Shown: one piece after another, positions 42,003 to 50,291 of the stretch | Numbering within the stretch: the stretch's first letter is position 1 | Layout of the letters: each line of letters begins with the position of its first letter | Origin: VRUG01 sp965372745 | Lineage (GTDB): Bacteria; Planctomycetota; Phycisphaerae; Sedimentisphaerales; Anaerobacaceae | Assembly: GCA_965372745.1 (NCBI GenBank) | Contig: CBDVDM010000001.1 | Location: 62,001-126,000 of the forward strand | DNA length: 64,000 nt | Direction: 5' to 3' | Made by a program: the position numbers and the translations under genes | The notes under the pieces: model-generated | Database searches by the model: none | The model's input: only the letters and a program-made list of their open reading frames with translations | Told to the model about the DNA's origin: nothing

Positions 42003-42025
42003 CCGCATCTTTTTGCGGTTTTTTT
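42003..42025 (+). terminator. Intrinsic terminator-like hairpin upstream of panB
   Basis: CCGCA, loop TCTTTT, TGCGG, then seven T residues: a small but well-formed intrinsic terminator on the plus strand, 126 bp before panB. It could end a plus-strand leader or isolate panB from upstream reading. The stem is only 5 bp. Confidence 0.5.
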
Positions 42026-42151
42026 GCTGGTTTTACCACTTTTTTACCCAAAAGGATGTTTCTATGCTGAAAATCAATATATTTTACGCTTGATAAAGTA
42101 ATTTTGTTCTAATATCTTAACGGACAAGCTGTTATTTTTTTCCTGGAGTTT

Positions 42152-43018
42152 ATGGAATTAACAAATATGGGTGAAAAAATCACAATTGCAAATCTGCTGC
42201 AGGCCAAGCATGAGAACCGTAAAGTCACAGCTATAAGCTGTTACGATTACACAACGGCAAAGCTGGTAGCACAGACCGGTATCGAGATGATTCTGGTTGG
42301 AGATTCAGCGGCACAGGCGATGCTCGGATACGATTCGACATTGCCGGCGACGATGGATTTTATGGTAGCGATAACAGCAGCGGTGAGAAGGGCAGCGCCG
42401 GAGAAATTTCTTGTGGCGGATATGCCGTTCCTGTCGTATCAGTTAGGGGTTGCGGAGGCGGTAAAAAACGCCGGCAGATTTGTTGTCGAAGCAGGGGTTT
42501 CGATGATAAAAATCGAGGCGTCAGAGCCATATCTCGATGTGATAAAAGCGGTTAGCGATGCCGGTATGGCGGTGATGGCGCATATCGGGATTCGGCCCCA
42601 AATGATTAGCAAAATCGGCCAATTCAAGGCAGAAGCTACGACAGCAGAGATGGCGGTGGAGTTGATAAACCTCGCAGAACAAATGGTTTATAACGGTGCA
42701 GGCTGCCTATTATTAGAGGGTACTGCTGCTGAGGTCTCGAAGATTATTACCGCTCGATTTGATGTGCCGGTTATCAGTTGTGGGGCGGGGCTGTGCTGTG
42801 ATGGCCAAATCCTTATCGCACCGGATATTTTAGGTCTGACAGAAGGCGCAAAGCCAAAGTTTGCAAAGGGTTATGCACAGCTTGGTGCTGAGATAATCGA
42901 GGCATTTAATGCTTATAATGATGAAATAAAGACAGGCAAATTCCCGGATGATGCGCACAGCTACCACATGAAAAAAGGAGAACTCGAGCAGCTTGAAAAG
43001 ATGCTGACAAATACTTAA
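42152..43018 (+). CDS. panB: 3-methyl-2-oxobutanoate hydroxymethyltransferase
   Basis: 288 residues. PanB transfers a hydroxymethyl group from methylene-THF to alpha-ketoisovalerate, making ketopantoate for pantothenate and CoA. Family sequence: KVTAISCYDYTTAKLVAQTG, ILVGDSAAQAMLGYDSTLPA, the metal-binding and catalytic stretches near IKIEASEPYLD, AHIGIRPQ and LLLEGTAAE. Length is normal for the family. GGAG lies only 3 bases before the ATG at 42152; the in-frame ATG at 42167 is too far, so the first is kept. No panC or panD adjacent. Confidence 0.96.
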   Translation: MELTNMGEKITIANLLQAKHENRKVTAISCYDYTTAKLVAQTGIEMILVGDSAAQAMLGYDSTLPATMDFMVAITAAVRRAAPEKFLVADMPFLSYQLGVAEAVKNAGRFVVEAGVSMIKIEASEPYLDVIKAVSDAGMAVMAHIGIRPQMISKIGQFKAEATTAEMAVELINLAEQMVYNGAGCLLLEGTAAEVSKIITARFDVPVISCGAGLCCDGQILIAPDILGLTEGAKPKFAKGYAQLGAEIIEAFNAYNDEIKTGKFPDDAHSYHMKKGELEQLEKMLTNT

Positions 43019-43435
43019 GTGGGGATTTAGGCGCGATTATTCGCGCAAGTTCTTAAAAAAGGGCGGTAAAAGTCGTGCAAAAAGTAACAAAAAATCGCAG
43101 AAATGCGCACAAATTGACATAAAAACGCATCAAAATGTACCAAAAATGACAAATTCAAAATGAGCGCTTGCGCGGTTTGTTCGTTTCTCGTCGCTCGTCG
43201 CTCGTCACTCGAAAAAGAAAATTTCTAAACACTGATTTCGCAGATTACGCAGATTCTATATTGTAGATGTCGGGTTTCCCCTATAGATTTATAAATAAAG
43301 CCGAAAAGACCGGGTATTTAACGACAAAATGTCTGTATATAGGGACAAGTTGGGTTTAAAATGGTCTTGTAAGAATTTTATGTTGTTTGTGTTTTGAAAG
43401 CGGAGGGTGGTTAAGAGTTGAAGGGATGAAATATA
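43019..43435. other. Intergenic region with filler repeats, no gene seen
   Basis: 417 bp. Contains a run of near-copies of GTCGCTC around 43185-43210 and the filler AACACTGATTTCGCAGATTA at 43229-43250, related to 52514-52545 and 52891-52915. A series of short TGACAAA/AACGCA-like phrases (43060-43160) looks like degenerate repeat. Likely the promoter of the accessory gene at 43436 is in the last 100 bp; none was clear. Confidence 0.5.
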
Positions 43436-44290
43436 ATGAGCAATGGGATAGAATTTGATATTGAAATGAAGTTTGAGGTTCCAAAGCATTGCATTTCTGC
43501 ATATACCTTAACAGACACTTCGACGCAGTTTATCGTAATGCTTGAAGAGATCAATAAACATCTTTTATTTGATTCAGATGTTCAAATTTATGTTTTTCCA
43601 TATGAAGCGGGTAGTTTTTGTGAAAGGCTGAGAATATATGCCACAAAACATGTGCTAACACCATTTGTAGAAAATGCATCAAAACAACTGGGCACTGCTG
43701 TGGTTATTGGCTTAGGATTACTTATATATGGTTCTACTCGTAATGACAGGGATCAAATAATTATCAATAACACAGGTGGGTTGGTACAAATTTATACGAA
43801 AGAGATGCTTGAGGAGTTAAGGAATAATAAACGTTTCTCAGTTGCAAAATCAAGTTATTTTTATGCACTCGAGAAAGATTCACAAGTAGAAAAAGTTTCT
43901 TTCCATTCTGCTAAAGCGGATGTAGAGGTTTCAAGGAAAGCTTATGCTAAAAATATTATTCATGAAGAAGCAATTTCAGAATTACAAGAGACAGATATTA
44001 AAGAGTTGATAGTTGTGTCTCCCGTTTTGGAAGTAATAAAGAAACAATGGAGTTTCAAAATGGATGGTCAAATTCGATCATTTGTCATGTTGGATGGAGA
44101 TTTTACCAAACGTGTCTCAGAGGGGAAATTCCATTTTAAACATGATGATAAAATAGAAGCTATTATTCAAATTGTACACTCATTAGAAAAAGAAGAAAAG
44201 AAAATAAAGAAGATCAATATTCTTAAAGTAAAAAAATTCAATGATAAGATTTTAGATGATCAGTTAGAGATTGATTTTAAAGGGGAATAG
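43436..44290 (+). CDS. Orphan hypothetical protein with one membrane-like segment
   Basis: 284 residues, unrecognised. It opens with an acidic/hydrophobic region (IEFDIEMKFEVPKHCISAYT), has a hydrophobic segment LGTAVVIGLGLLIYG (about residues 82-96), a central mixed alpha/beta part, and a Lys/Glu-rich helical C-terminus (SLEKEEKKIKKINILKVKKF) ending in an acidic tail. A GGGATG stretch precedes the ATG. The coding sequence is more AT-rich than neighbouring housekeeping genes, pointing to transfer. It is followed 2 bp later by a methyltransferase relic. Membership in a defence island is conceivable but not shown. Confidence 0.55.
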   Translation: MSNGIEFDIEMKFEVPKHCISAYTLTDTSTQFIVMLEEINKHLLFDSDVQIYVFPYEAGSFCERLRIYATKHVLTPFVENASKQLGTAVVIGLGLLIYGSTRNDRDQIIINNTGGLVQIYTKEMLEELRNNKRFSVAKSSYFYALEKDSQVEKVSFHSAKADVEVSRKAYAKNIIHEEAISELQETDIKELIVVSPVLEVIKKQWSFKMDGQIRSFVMLDGDFTKRVSEGKFHFKHDDKIEAIIQIVHSLEKEEKKIKKINILKVKKFNDKILDDQLEIDFKGE

Positions 44291-44292
44291 CA

Positions 44293-44493
44293 ATGTCGAT
44301 TGATGATGGTTCTGGAGAAAGAAATTGCGGGTCTTGTCAAAACTAAAGAACACGGTTACAGATTCTTACTGTAGAAGAACTGCTAAACGGCAAGAAAATA
44401 GACTGTTCACCACTTGGCCAAGTAAATGTAACATTTAAAAAGGTCCCGAAGGCAAAAGAAGTATCTGACGGGCAAAATAAGTTTGAATTTTAA
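44293..44493 (+). pseudogene. Decayed C-terminal remnant of a DNA methyltransferase
   Basis: A 67-codon frame interrupted by an in-frame TAA after 17 codons (MSIDDGSGERNCGSCQN then stop). The second part reads LQILTVEELLNGKKIDC ... VNVTFKKVPKAKEV to a normal end (FEF). The phrase QILT(V/I)EELLNGK followed by a FKKA-like stretch is what I know from the C-terminal ends of site-specific adenine methyltransferases. The catalytic domain is absent, so this is a relic, not an active enzyme. It lies directly between the orphan gene and a conserved 106-residue gene. Confidence 0.5.
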
Positions 44494-44522
44494 ATGATTA
44501 TTCTAATGAAGGAGAATTTAAA

Positions 44523-44843
44523 ATGGAAGGATCAACGTATAATTTAATTCGACAAGCAATAATTGAAAAAAAGCAAGTTGTCGCTACTTACAACGGACAT
44601 CAAAGAGAGTTATGCCCACATGTCATTGGAACAAAAAATGGTCGGCAACAAGCACTATTTTACCAGTTTGGAGGTACAAGTTCTTCTCGCCCCATAGTAC
44701 CCGGATCAAAGGAAAACTGGCGGTGCATACCAATTGAGGGACTTATCAACGTAGAGATTAGAGAAGGGCAATGGCATACTTCTTCAGACCATACTCAACC
44801 GCAAACATGCGTTGATGTTGTTGAGGTAGAAGTTAATTTCTGA
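44523..44843 (+). CDS. Conserved WYL-like hypothetical protein
   Basis: 106 residues with AAGGAG ahead of the ATG. The opening IRQAIIEKKQVVATYNGHQR and then ELCPHVIGTKNGRQQALFYQ resembles the beginning of WYL domains (a small beta-barrel that senses nucleic acids or nucleotides), without the usual HTH. The remainder (WRCIPIEGLINVEIREG) matches a widespread small conserved family. No enzymatic motif. It may have belonged to the same accessory unit as the methyltransferase relic. Confidence 0.6.
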   Translation: MEGSTYNLIRQAIIEKKQVVATYNGHQRELCPHVIGTKNGRQQALFYQFGGTSSSRPIVPGSKENWRCIPIEGLINVEIREGQWHTSSDHTQPQTCVDVVEVEVNF

Positions 44844-44878
44844 TTATTGCTTAATGATTATGACAGGAAGGTTAATAA

Positions 44879-46138
44879 ATGCCCGACCAAACAATTAAAT
44901 GCCCAAAGTGTGGAACGCAGATTCCTTTAACAGAAGCCTTGACCGGCCAAATAGAACAGAGCATTAAGTTAAAGTATGAAGCCGAAGCGGCAGAAAAGGC
45001 TAAAGAGCTTGATAAGGAAAAAATGATTCTCAAGCAGAAAGCTAAAGAGCTTGAGGCTAAGGAGCAGGCTATTGATGAACAGGTTTCCGAACAGCTAAAG
45101 ACTGAGCGAAAAGAGCTTGCCGAGGCGGAACGCAAGAAAATTATTGCCGAGCAGCTTGAACAGACAAAAGCCCTTGAAGGAGAATTGGAAGAGAAGAATC
45201 AAAAACTCAAAGAGTTTCAGCAGCAAGAGCTTGAACTTCGTAGGCAGCAAAGAAAACTACAGGAAGATAAAGAGGCTTTTGAATTGGAAGCCGCCCGTAA
45301 GCTGGATGAAGAACGCAAGAAGATAGCCGAAGAAGCGGGCAAAAAAGCTACTGAAGAGCAACAGTTAAAGATGCGGGAAAAAGATGATCAGCTTACAGCA
45401 ATGAAAAAACAGATTGACGAACTTAAACGAAAAGCTGAGGTCGGTTCGCAGGAAGCACAGGGCGAAGCTCTGGAACAGGAGCTTCAGGAATATCTGGAAA
45501 GAACTTTCGCTTATGACAGATTCCAAAAAGTTAAAAAGGGCGCAAAGGGAGCGGATATATTGCAGATAGTCCATAATCAGGCAGGCAAGGAATGTGGTAA
45601 AATACTATGGGAATCAAAGAACACAAAGGAGTTTCAAAAAAGCTGGATAGAAAAGCTTAAAAAGGACCAGCAACAGGATAATGCTGATATTGCGGTTATA
45701 ATGTCTGTTGCATTGCCTGTCGGAATCGATAGCTTTGATATGTATGATGGTGTTTGGGTTACTGATTATAAATCGTTAAAAGGACTTGCCACCGCCCTCA
45801 GACAAGGTTTGATAGAAGTAGCAAGACAGAAACTTATTACAACTGGTCAAGATAGTATCAAAGATGTACTTTACCAGTATATAACCGGCCAGGAATTTAT
45901 AATGCGTATCCGTGCTGTAGTTGAAGCATTCCAGAGAATGAACGAAGAGCTTGGGAAAGAAAAGCGTGCTATGACAAGGATATGGAACAGCAGAGAAAAA
46001 CAAATTGCCACTGTTATTGAAAATGTTGCTGGCATACATGGTTCGATAGAAGGTCTTGTAGGAAACCAGAAAGCTTTACCCGAAATAGAAGCTCTTTCTT
46101 TGGAATCTATAGCAGAAGAAAAGGAGGAAGAATTTTAG
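44879..46138 (+). CDS. DUF2130-family protein with long coiled coil
   Basis: 419 residues. N-terminal zinc-ribbon-like CPKCGTQIPL (the partner cysteines are missing, so zinc binding is doubtful), then about 150 residues of charged heptads (coiled coil), then the DUF2130 domain: LQEYLERTFAYDRFQKVKKG, CGKILWESKNTKEFQKSWI, NADIAVIMSVALP. The Asp/Glu-x-Lys pattern in ADILQIV ... WESK recalls the PD-(D/E)XK nuclease fold, so a nuclease function is possible. GGAAGG precedes the ATG. Function of the family is not established. Confidence 0.85.
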   Translation: MPDQTIKCPKCGTQIPLTEALTGQIEQSIKLKYEAEAAEKAKELDKEKMILKQKAKELEAKEQAIDEQVSEQLKTERKELAEAERKKIIAEQLEQTKALEGELEEKNQKLKEFQQQELELRRQQRKLQEDKEAFELEAARKLDEERKKIAEEAGKKATEEQQLKMREKDDQLTAMKKQIDELKRKAEVGSQEAQGEALEQELQEYLERTFAYDRFQKVKKGAKGADILQIVHNQAGKECGKILWESKNTKEFQKSWIEKLKKDQQQDNADIAVIMSVALPVGIDSFDMYDGVWVTDYKSLKGLATALRQGLIEVARQKLITTGQDSIKDVLYQYITGQEFIMRIRAVVEAFQRMNEELGKEKRAMTRIWNSREKQIATVIENVAGIHGSIEGLVGNQKALPEIEALSLESIAEEKEEEF

Positions 46139-46216
46139 CGGCAACTCTCCGAGACGGTATCGGGCTCCAGGCATTCCTAAACTCCTCACACAAAATATAC
46201 GAATGGTAATGGAAAA

Positions 46217-46402
46217 CCCTGCCATGCGAGATGGCAGGGCTAAACATTTTAAAGATTCCCCTGCCGCGAGCAGAAAGTTAGAAGTCAGATATCAGAAGTC
46301 AGATAACAGATAACGGATGGCGGACGACGGATAACAGAAATTTCCCCTGCCGCGAGCAGCAGGGCTAAACAACAACCCCAGCCACAGGTGCTGGGGCTAA
46401 AC
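46217..46402. repeat. Tandem hairpin repeats with GGGCTAAAC tails
   Basis: Three hairpins share one design, each ending in CTAAAC: CCCTGCCAT-GCGAG-ATGGCAGGG (46217-46239), CCCTGC ... GCAGGG (46345-46364) and CCCCAGC ... GCTGGGG (46376-46396). A truncated copy (CCCCTGCCGCGAGCAG) lies around 46258-46273. The stems differ in sequence but pair perfectly, so selection or a copying mechanism maintains the fold. The gap 46139-46606 has no gene; the rest is CAGAAGTCAGA-type filler. Confidence 0.65.
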
Positions 46403-46606
46403 GATATGGATTTCTGATCAGGTTAGGGATGACATTAAATATAATACCCTTCGCTAACGCTTGGGCTCTGTGCTTCGCGGGGCAGTAACGGGATGACGGA
46501 GGGCAGAGAGAATATTAACAGAAACCAGAAGTCAGAAATCAGATGTCAGAATACAGAATTAAGAAAAACTAACAACTGATTTTAAAAACGAATGCGTTTG
46601 CTAAAA

Positions 46607-47005
46607 TTATTTGTTGGGGACTGGTCTTACCTTTAAGGGGACGGAAGCTTCCTGTCGGCCATCAATGGCTAAATCGACGCGGTAGTCGCCGAAATCCTCG
46701 AGCTTCATTCGCTGGATGTTTAAAATCAGATTAGCAGCGAATGAATCTTCATTTTTCGGGATACGGACAGTGATGTTGTCTTCGATTTTCGGGCCTATAC
46801 TTCTGCCATCGGCGTCAATGACATTGATTTTTATTCTGTGGATGCTCTCTTCGATTTTGGCAAATCTTATCCTGGCGGCAATTGTACAGGCAGGGTAAAC
46901 CATAGGCATTTGTCTTGACCAGATGGTGTCGAATGCGCCTAAGACATTTAACTTGCCCTGAGAGTCGGTTGCACAATCGCATAAAACAAAGGCTTCTATG
47001 TCCAT
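46607..47005 (-). CDS. DUF6941-like hypothetical protein
   Basis: 132 residues from the ATG at 47005 (MDIEAFVLCDCATDS), preferred over a longer leader to 47095 because GAGAAA-type ribosome-binding bases sit right ahead and the family begins here. Pattern: ALCDCA-like start, GKLNVLGAFDTIWS, MPMVYPACTIAARIRFAKIE, and a C-terminal beta-rich part with DLAIDGRQEASVPL. Proteins of this type are small beta-sandwich-like domains of unknown role, frequent in planctomycetes. Not clearly cotranscribed with the downstream phosphoesterase. Confidence 0.6.
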   Translation of the reverse strand: MDIEAFVLCDCATDSQGKLNVLGAFDTIWSRQMPMVYPACTIAARIRFAKIEESIHRIKINVIDADGRSIGPKIEDNITVRIPKNEDSFAANLILNIQRMKLEDFGDYRVDLAIDGRQEASVPLKVRPVPNK

Positions 47006-47111
47006 TTTCTCTTTTCCAGTATAAAGATTGTTAAGGAAAGGGGTATTAGAACCTGTATGTAGATGGGTGTCAAGAAGTTTAAAGCCCAAAGCCACGGCGT
47101 AAGATTTAAAA

Positions 47112-47999
47112 TTATTTTAGCGTAAAGACGGTGATTTCCGGTCGTGCGTTGTGTAGGAAACGGCCCAGTCGCCCGAGGCCTCGATTGACGTAGAGTTTCG
47201 CCTTGCCTACCTCATATAGCCCTGCGTGAAAGTTTCTTTTCTTCATTTTCCAGCCTGGTGATGGTTCGAGCCTGGTCTGTACACCGTGTGTATGACCGCT
47301 TAAACATACATCGGCGGGAAAGGCTTTTAGATGGATAGCGGTATCGGGATTGTGGGTAAGAGCGATAACCGGCAAATCAGTAGTTACGTTCTCGAATGCT
47401 TTTTCAGGATAAAAATCTTTTGCCCAGATGTCGCCGAGTCCTGCGAGCCAGAGTGATTTGCCGTCGATTTCGATAGCGGTTGATTCATTTCTCAGCATTT
47501 TCACACCACAGGCCTCGAATCCGTCGATGAGGCGGGAGAGCAGGTCGTTGCGGTAGCTGCCAAAGACCGAGCCGATACCGTAGTCGTGGTTGCCCAGACA
47601 TGCGAATGTTCCGTGTCTGCTTTGGATTTTGCCGACCAGCTTTGTAACCTTGTCTCTGAATTTTCCGTAGATGTCGTGCGTGACGAAATCTCCGGTCATA
47701 ACGACGATATCGGCATCGAGAAGGTTGACTCGTTCGATACAGTGTATGAGGTATTTTGAGCTTACTGTTCGGCTGCAATGCAGGTCGGATATATGGACGA
47801 TGCGTTTTCCGCCGAGAGCGTCGGCCAGTTTTGGCAGGTGCAGGTCGACTTCGACGACTTCTATCCATTCAGGAGCGGTGCCGTGATTGTGGTCAACAGC
47901 CCATGAAGTGCAAAAGCCGAGGTTGCCTAACGACGCACCTTTCAAATATCTGTTCCACTTTGTTAGTTTTCTTTGTTTCAGTTTTGACCAGGCCTTCAT
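47112..47999 (-). CDS. Calcineurin-like metallophosphoesterase
   Basis: 295 residues. Metal-ligand motifs in order: HISDLHCSRT (D-x-H), VMTGDFV (GD), LGNHDYG (GNHD), IALTHNPD (H) and LSGHTHGVQ (GHTH). The arrangement fits the YkuE-like branch, often anchored and acting on lipid or nucleotide phosphates. The first ~55 residues contain a Lys/Arg-rich stretch (KLKQRKLTKWNRYLKG) rather than an obvious signal peptide. The substrate is not predictable; lipid A maturation already has LpxI upstream in the window. Confidence 0.85.
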   Translation of the reverse strand: MKAWSKLKQRKLTKWNRYLKGASLGNLGFCTSWAVDHNHGTAPEWIEVVEVDLHLPKLADALGGKRIVHISDLHCSRTVSSKYLIHCIERVNLLDADIVVMTGDFVTHDIYGKFRDKVTKLVGKIQSRHGTFACLGNHDYGIGSVFGSYRNDLLSRLIDGFEACGVKMLRNESTAIEIDGKSLWLAGLGDIWAKDFYPEKAFENVTTDLPVIALTHNPDTAIHLKAFPADVCLSGHTHGVQTRLEPSPGWKMKKRNFHAGLYEVGKAKLYVNRGLGRLGRFLHNARPEITVFTLK

Positions 48000-48131
48000 A
48001 GTAGTTAATATATGGTTTTTAATTGTGTTGTCAAGTTTGCAATTGGTTTTATTTTTTGTGATAGCATGATATTGGATTTTGCGATAAAATTTTAGAAGTT
48101 AGAAATAAGCTGCGGAAAACAAGGGCAAAGC

Positions 48132-49229
48132 ATGAATAACGAGCAGTTAGAGTATGTGGAGCAGCAGAAGCGGGCGAAAGAGGTTCGGCCGGTGCTGATT
48201 GTATCGAATGATACGGTTAGTGAATATGGTATACCGCTGAGACATTTGCTTGCAGGTTTGGCGGATGAGTCTGTATCGGTTGTGGTGGTTTGTCCGCCGA
48301 ATTGTGATGTTGAACCGCTTGTAACGCCGGGCAGTGAGGTGATTCGGCATCCTGCGATTGATGTGGTATTTATGGCACGACGGAACCGCAGGATATTGAT
48401 TGAGCAGCTTTTAAGATTTAAACCGACAGTGCTGCACTGTTTGTCTCATGGCAAGGCCTTGCTTGCGAGGAATCTGGCCAAGCAATTGGCAGTGCCTTAT
48501 GTGCTGAGTATCAATAAGCTGCAAAAGCGTTTTAGCCGGCTTTCAATTTCCGCAAAGCGATGTGCAAAGATTATAGTTGCCTCTGAAAGTATCGCTTCGA
48601 ATGTTGCGGAGGTTTATCCGCGTTTTGCCAGCAGGGTTGAAAAGATAAATGTCGGGACATTCGCTGCAGAGAGTGCGAATTGTTTTAGTGACTTATCGCG
48701 TATGGCGAGTATTGTTGTGTCGACCCCTGCAAAATATGAGCCGTCGTTTGATAATCTGTTTGGAGCGGTGAGGCATTTGGCGATTGACGGTTATGAATTT
48801 ATGCTGGTGATAATAGGGGGGCTGCATGGTGATAAACAGTTGCGCAGCAGGCTGCGAACGCTCGGTCTTTTGAATCATGTTATTAATGTGCCTCCGCAAG
48901 TGCCGTGGCGGTCAGTTCTGGCGGCAGGTGATATATTCGTTCAGCCGTTTACCAGTGACGCTTTCAATCCACTGCTGCTTGAGGCGATGAGTGTCGGAGC
49001 TGTGGTAGCCGGATGCAAAGGCGGAGTGGACGATTTGCTTATCGATGGGCAAACCTGTGTTTTATTTGACCCGGATGATGAGCTTAATATTTATGGCCGA
49101 TTGAAGCAGTTATTTGACAGGCACGAACAGGCCAGGCAGTTGGCTGGAAATGCGCAGGAAAATTTACGTGAAAATTATCAGGTCAGCACGATGGTTTCAG
49201 AGACGTTAAGGGTCTATAGCGAGGTATAG
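48132..49229 (+). CDS. GT4-type glycosyltransferase
   Basis: 365 residues. An N-terminal acceptor-binding Rossmann domain (VLIVSNDTVSEYGIPLRHLL at the start) precedes a GT4 sugar-nucleotide domain with FVQPFTSDAFNPLLLEAMSV and GVDDLLIDGQTCVLFDPDDE, including the Glu of the E-x7-E-like motif. Retaining transferases of this class build polysaccharide or LPS sugars. Length is typical. It is not part of a recognisable cluster here. Confidence 0.8.
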   Translation: MNNEQLEYVEQQKRAKEVRPVLIVSNDTVSEYGIPLRHLLAGLADESVSVVVVCPPNCDVEPLVTPGSEVIRHPAIDVVFMARRNRRILIEQLLRFKPTVLHCLSHGKALLARNLAKQLAVPYVLSINKLQKRFSRLSISAKRCAKIIVASESIASNVAEVYPRFASRVEKINVGTFAAESANCFSDLSRMASIVVSTPAKYEPSFDNLFGAVRHLAIDGYEFMLVIIGGLHGDKQLRSRLRTLGLLNHVINVPPQVPWRSVLAAGDIFVQPFTSDAFNPLLLEAMSVGAVVAGCKGGVDDLLIDGQTCVLFDPDDELNIYGRLKQLFDRHEQARQLAGNAQENLRENYQVSTMVSETLRVYSEV

Positions 49230-49263
49230 AAATAGTGTTCTGTCGCTCGTTATTTGAGGACTT

Positions 49264-49356
49264 GTCATTCCGAACCCATTCGGCTTCGCTCAGAGCGGGC
49301 TTTGATGCGGAATCCAGACTTTTGAAGATATGGATTCCTGCTTTTGCAGGAATGAC
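49264..49356. repeat. Short interspersed element (GTCATTCC ... GGAATGAC)
   Basis: Begins GTCATTCC (49264-49271) and ends GGAATGAC (49349-49356), an 8-bp terminal inverted repeat. Inside, GGAATCCA (49309-49316) pairs with TGGATTCC (49331-49338). The body contains CATTCGGCTTCGCTCAGAGC, a filler widespread in bacterial genomes. It is a non-coding, MITE/REP-like unit; any open frame across it is spurious. Confidence 0.6.
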
Positions 49357-49406
49357 ATTCATCAATTGAGTGTCGACAAAGCACTATCTGAAACGATAAA
49401 CCTTTC

Positions 49407-50282
49407 TTAATCGAACAAACCGTAATCGGTTAAAGTTTGCTTCAGTATAGCTTTTTTCTTTTCCGGTAGTGGTGTCATCGGCAGCCGCAATTCAGCCGAG
49501 GCCATACCGAGCATCGCCATTGCCGTTTTGATTGGAATGGGATTGGTTGCAAGACCCAGCATATTTTTGCTCAATTCGAATAATTTGTTATGCCATTTTC
49601 TCGCGGTGACTAAATCGCCTGCGAGAATCAAATCTGTCATTGCCTTGACATCAGCAGGTACAATATTTGCAACGACACTGATAACGCCTTTGCCGCCGAC
49701 AGAGCATATCGGCAGGGTAAGCGAGTCGTCGCCTGAGATGATAGTTATATCACAGCTTGCGGCGATGGCACTGGCCATGTCGAGGCTGCCGGTAGCCTCT
49801 TTTATTGCGACGATGTTTTCAAGTTCAGACAGTTGTGCAACGGTGTCAGCGGTCAAGCCTGTTCCGCCGCAACGGCCGGGGATGTTGTAGAGCACCATAG
49901 GCAGGTCTACTTCTTCAGCGATTGCCCTGAAGTGCTCGTAAAAACCCTGTTGGGTTGGTTTGTTGTAGTAAGGGCAAACCTGTAAGGTAGCGTCGGCACC
50001 GGCTTTTTTAGCAAATGCGGTAAGCTCGATGGCCTCGGCGGTGCTGTTTGAGCCGGCACCGGCGATTACGGGACATTTGCCTTTGACAGCTTTCACGACG
50101 CGTTCGATGACCTTTTTGTGTTCGGTATGGCTGACGGTCGGACATTCTCCGGTTGTACCGACCGGTGCTATTGCGTCGATTCCGTTTTCAAGCTGAAAAT
50201 CGATTAGCTCATCGAGTGTTTTAAAATCGATTTCGCCGTCACGAAAGGGTGTTATTAAAGCTACCATCGCACCTGTAAACAT
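49407..50282 (-). CDS. dapA: 4-hydroxy-tetrahydrodipicolinate synthase
   Basis: 291 residues, the standard length. Condenses pyruvate with aspartate-semialdehyde, the first committed lysine/diaminopimelate step. Family motifs: VALITPFRDGEIDFKTLDEL, GTTGECPTVSHTEHKKVIE, the Tyr in LYNIPGRCGGTGL and the Schiff-base Lys in VAIKEATGSL, plus SGDDSLTLP. TIM-barrel aldolase. It links with lysC at 24462 metabolically but not physically. pdxJ is 9 bp upstream and probably cotranscribed. Confidence 0.97.
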   Translation of the reverse strand: MFTGAMVALITPFRDGEIDFKTLDELIDFQLENGIDAIAPVGTTGECPTVSHTEHKKVIERVVKAVKGKCPVIAGAGSNSTAEAIELTAFAKKAGADATLQVCPYYNKPTQQGFYEHFRAIAEEVDLPMVLYNIPGRCGGTGLTADTVAQLSELENIVAIKEATGSLDMASAIAASCDITIISGDDSLTLPICSVGGKGVISVVANIVPADVKAMTDLILAGDLVTARKWHNKLFELSKNMLGLATNPIPIKTAMAMLGMASAELRLPMTPLPEKKKAILKQTLTDYGLFD

Positions 50283-50291
50283 CTTGTTCTC

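Noticed and set aside
49183..49365. Minus-strand frame with IPAKAGIH and PALSEAEW phrases
   Set aside because: A spurious open frame produced by the interspersed filler repeat; these peptide phrases recur in many genomes from the same non-coding sequence.
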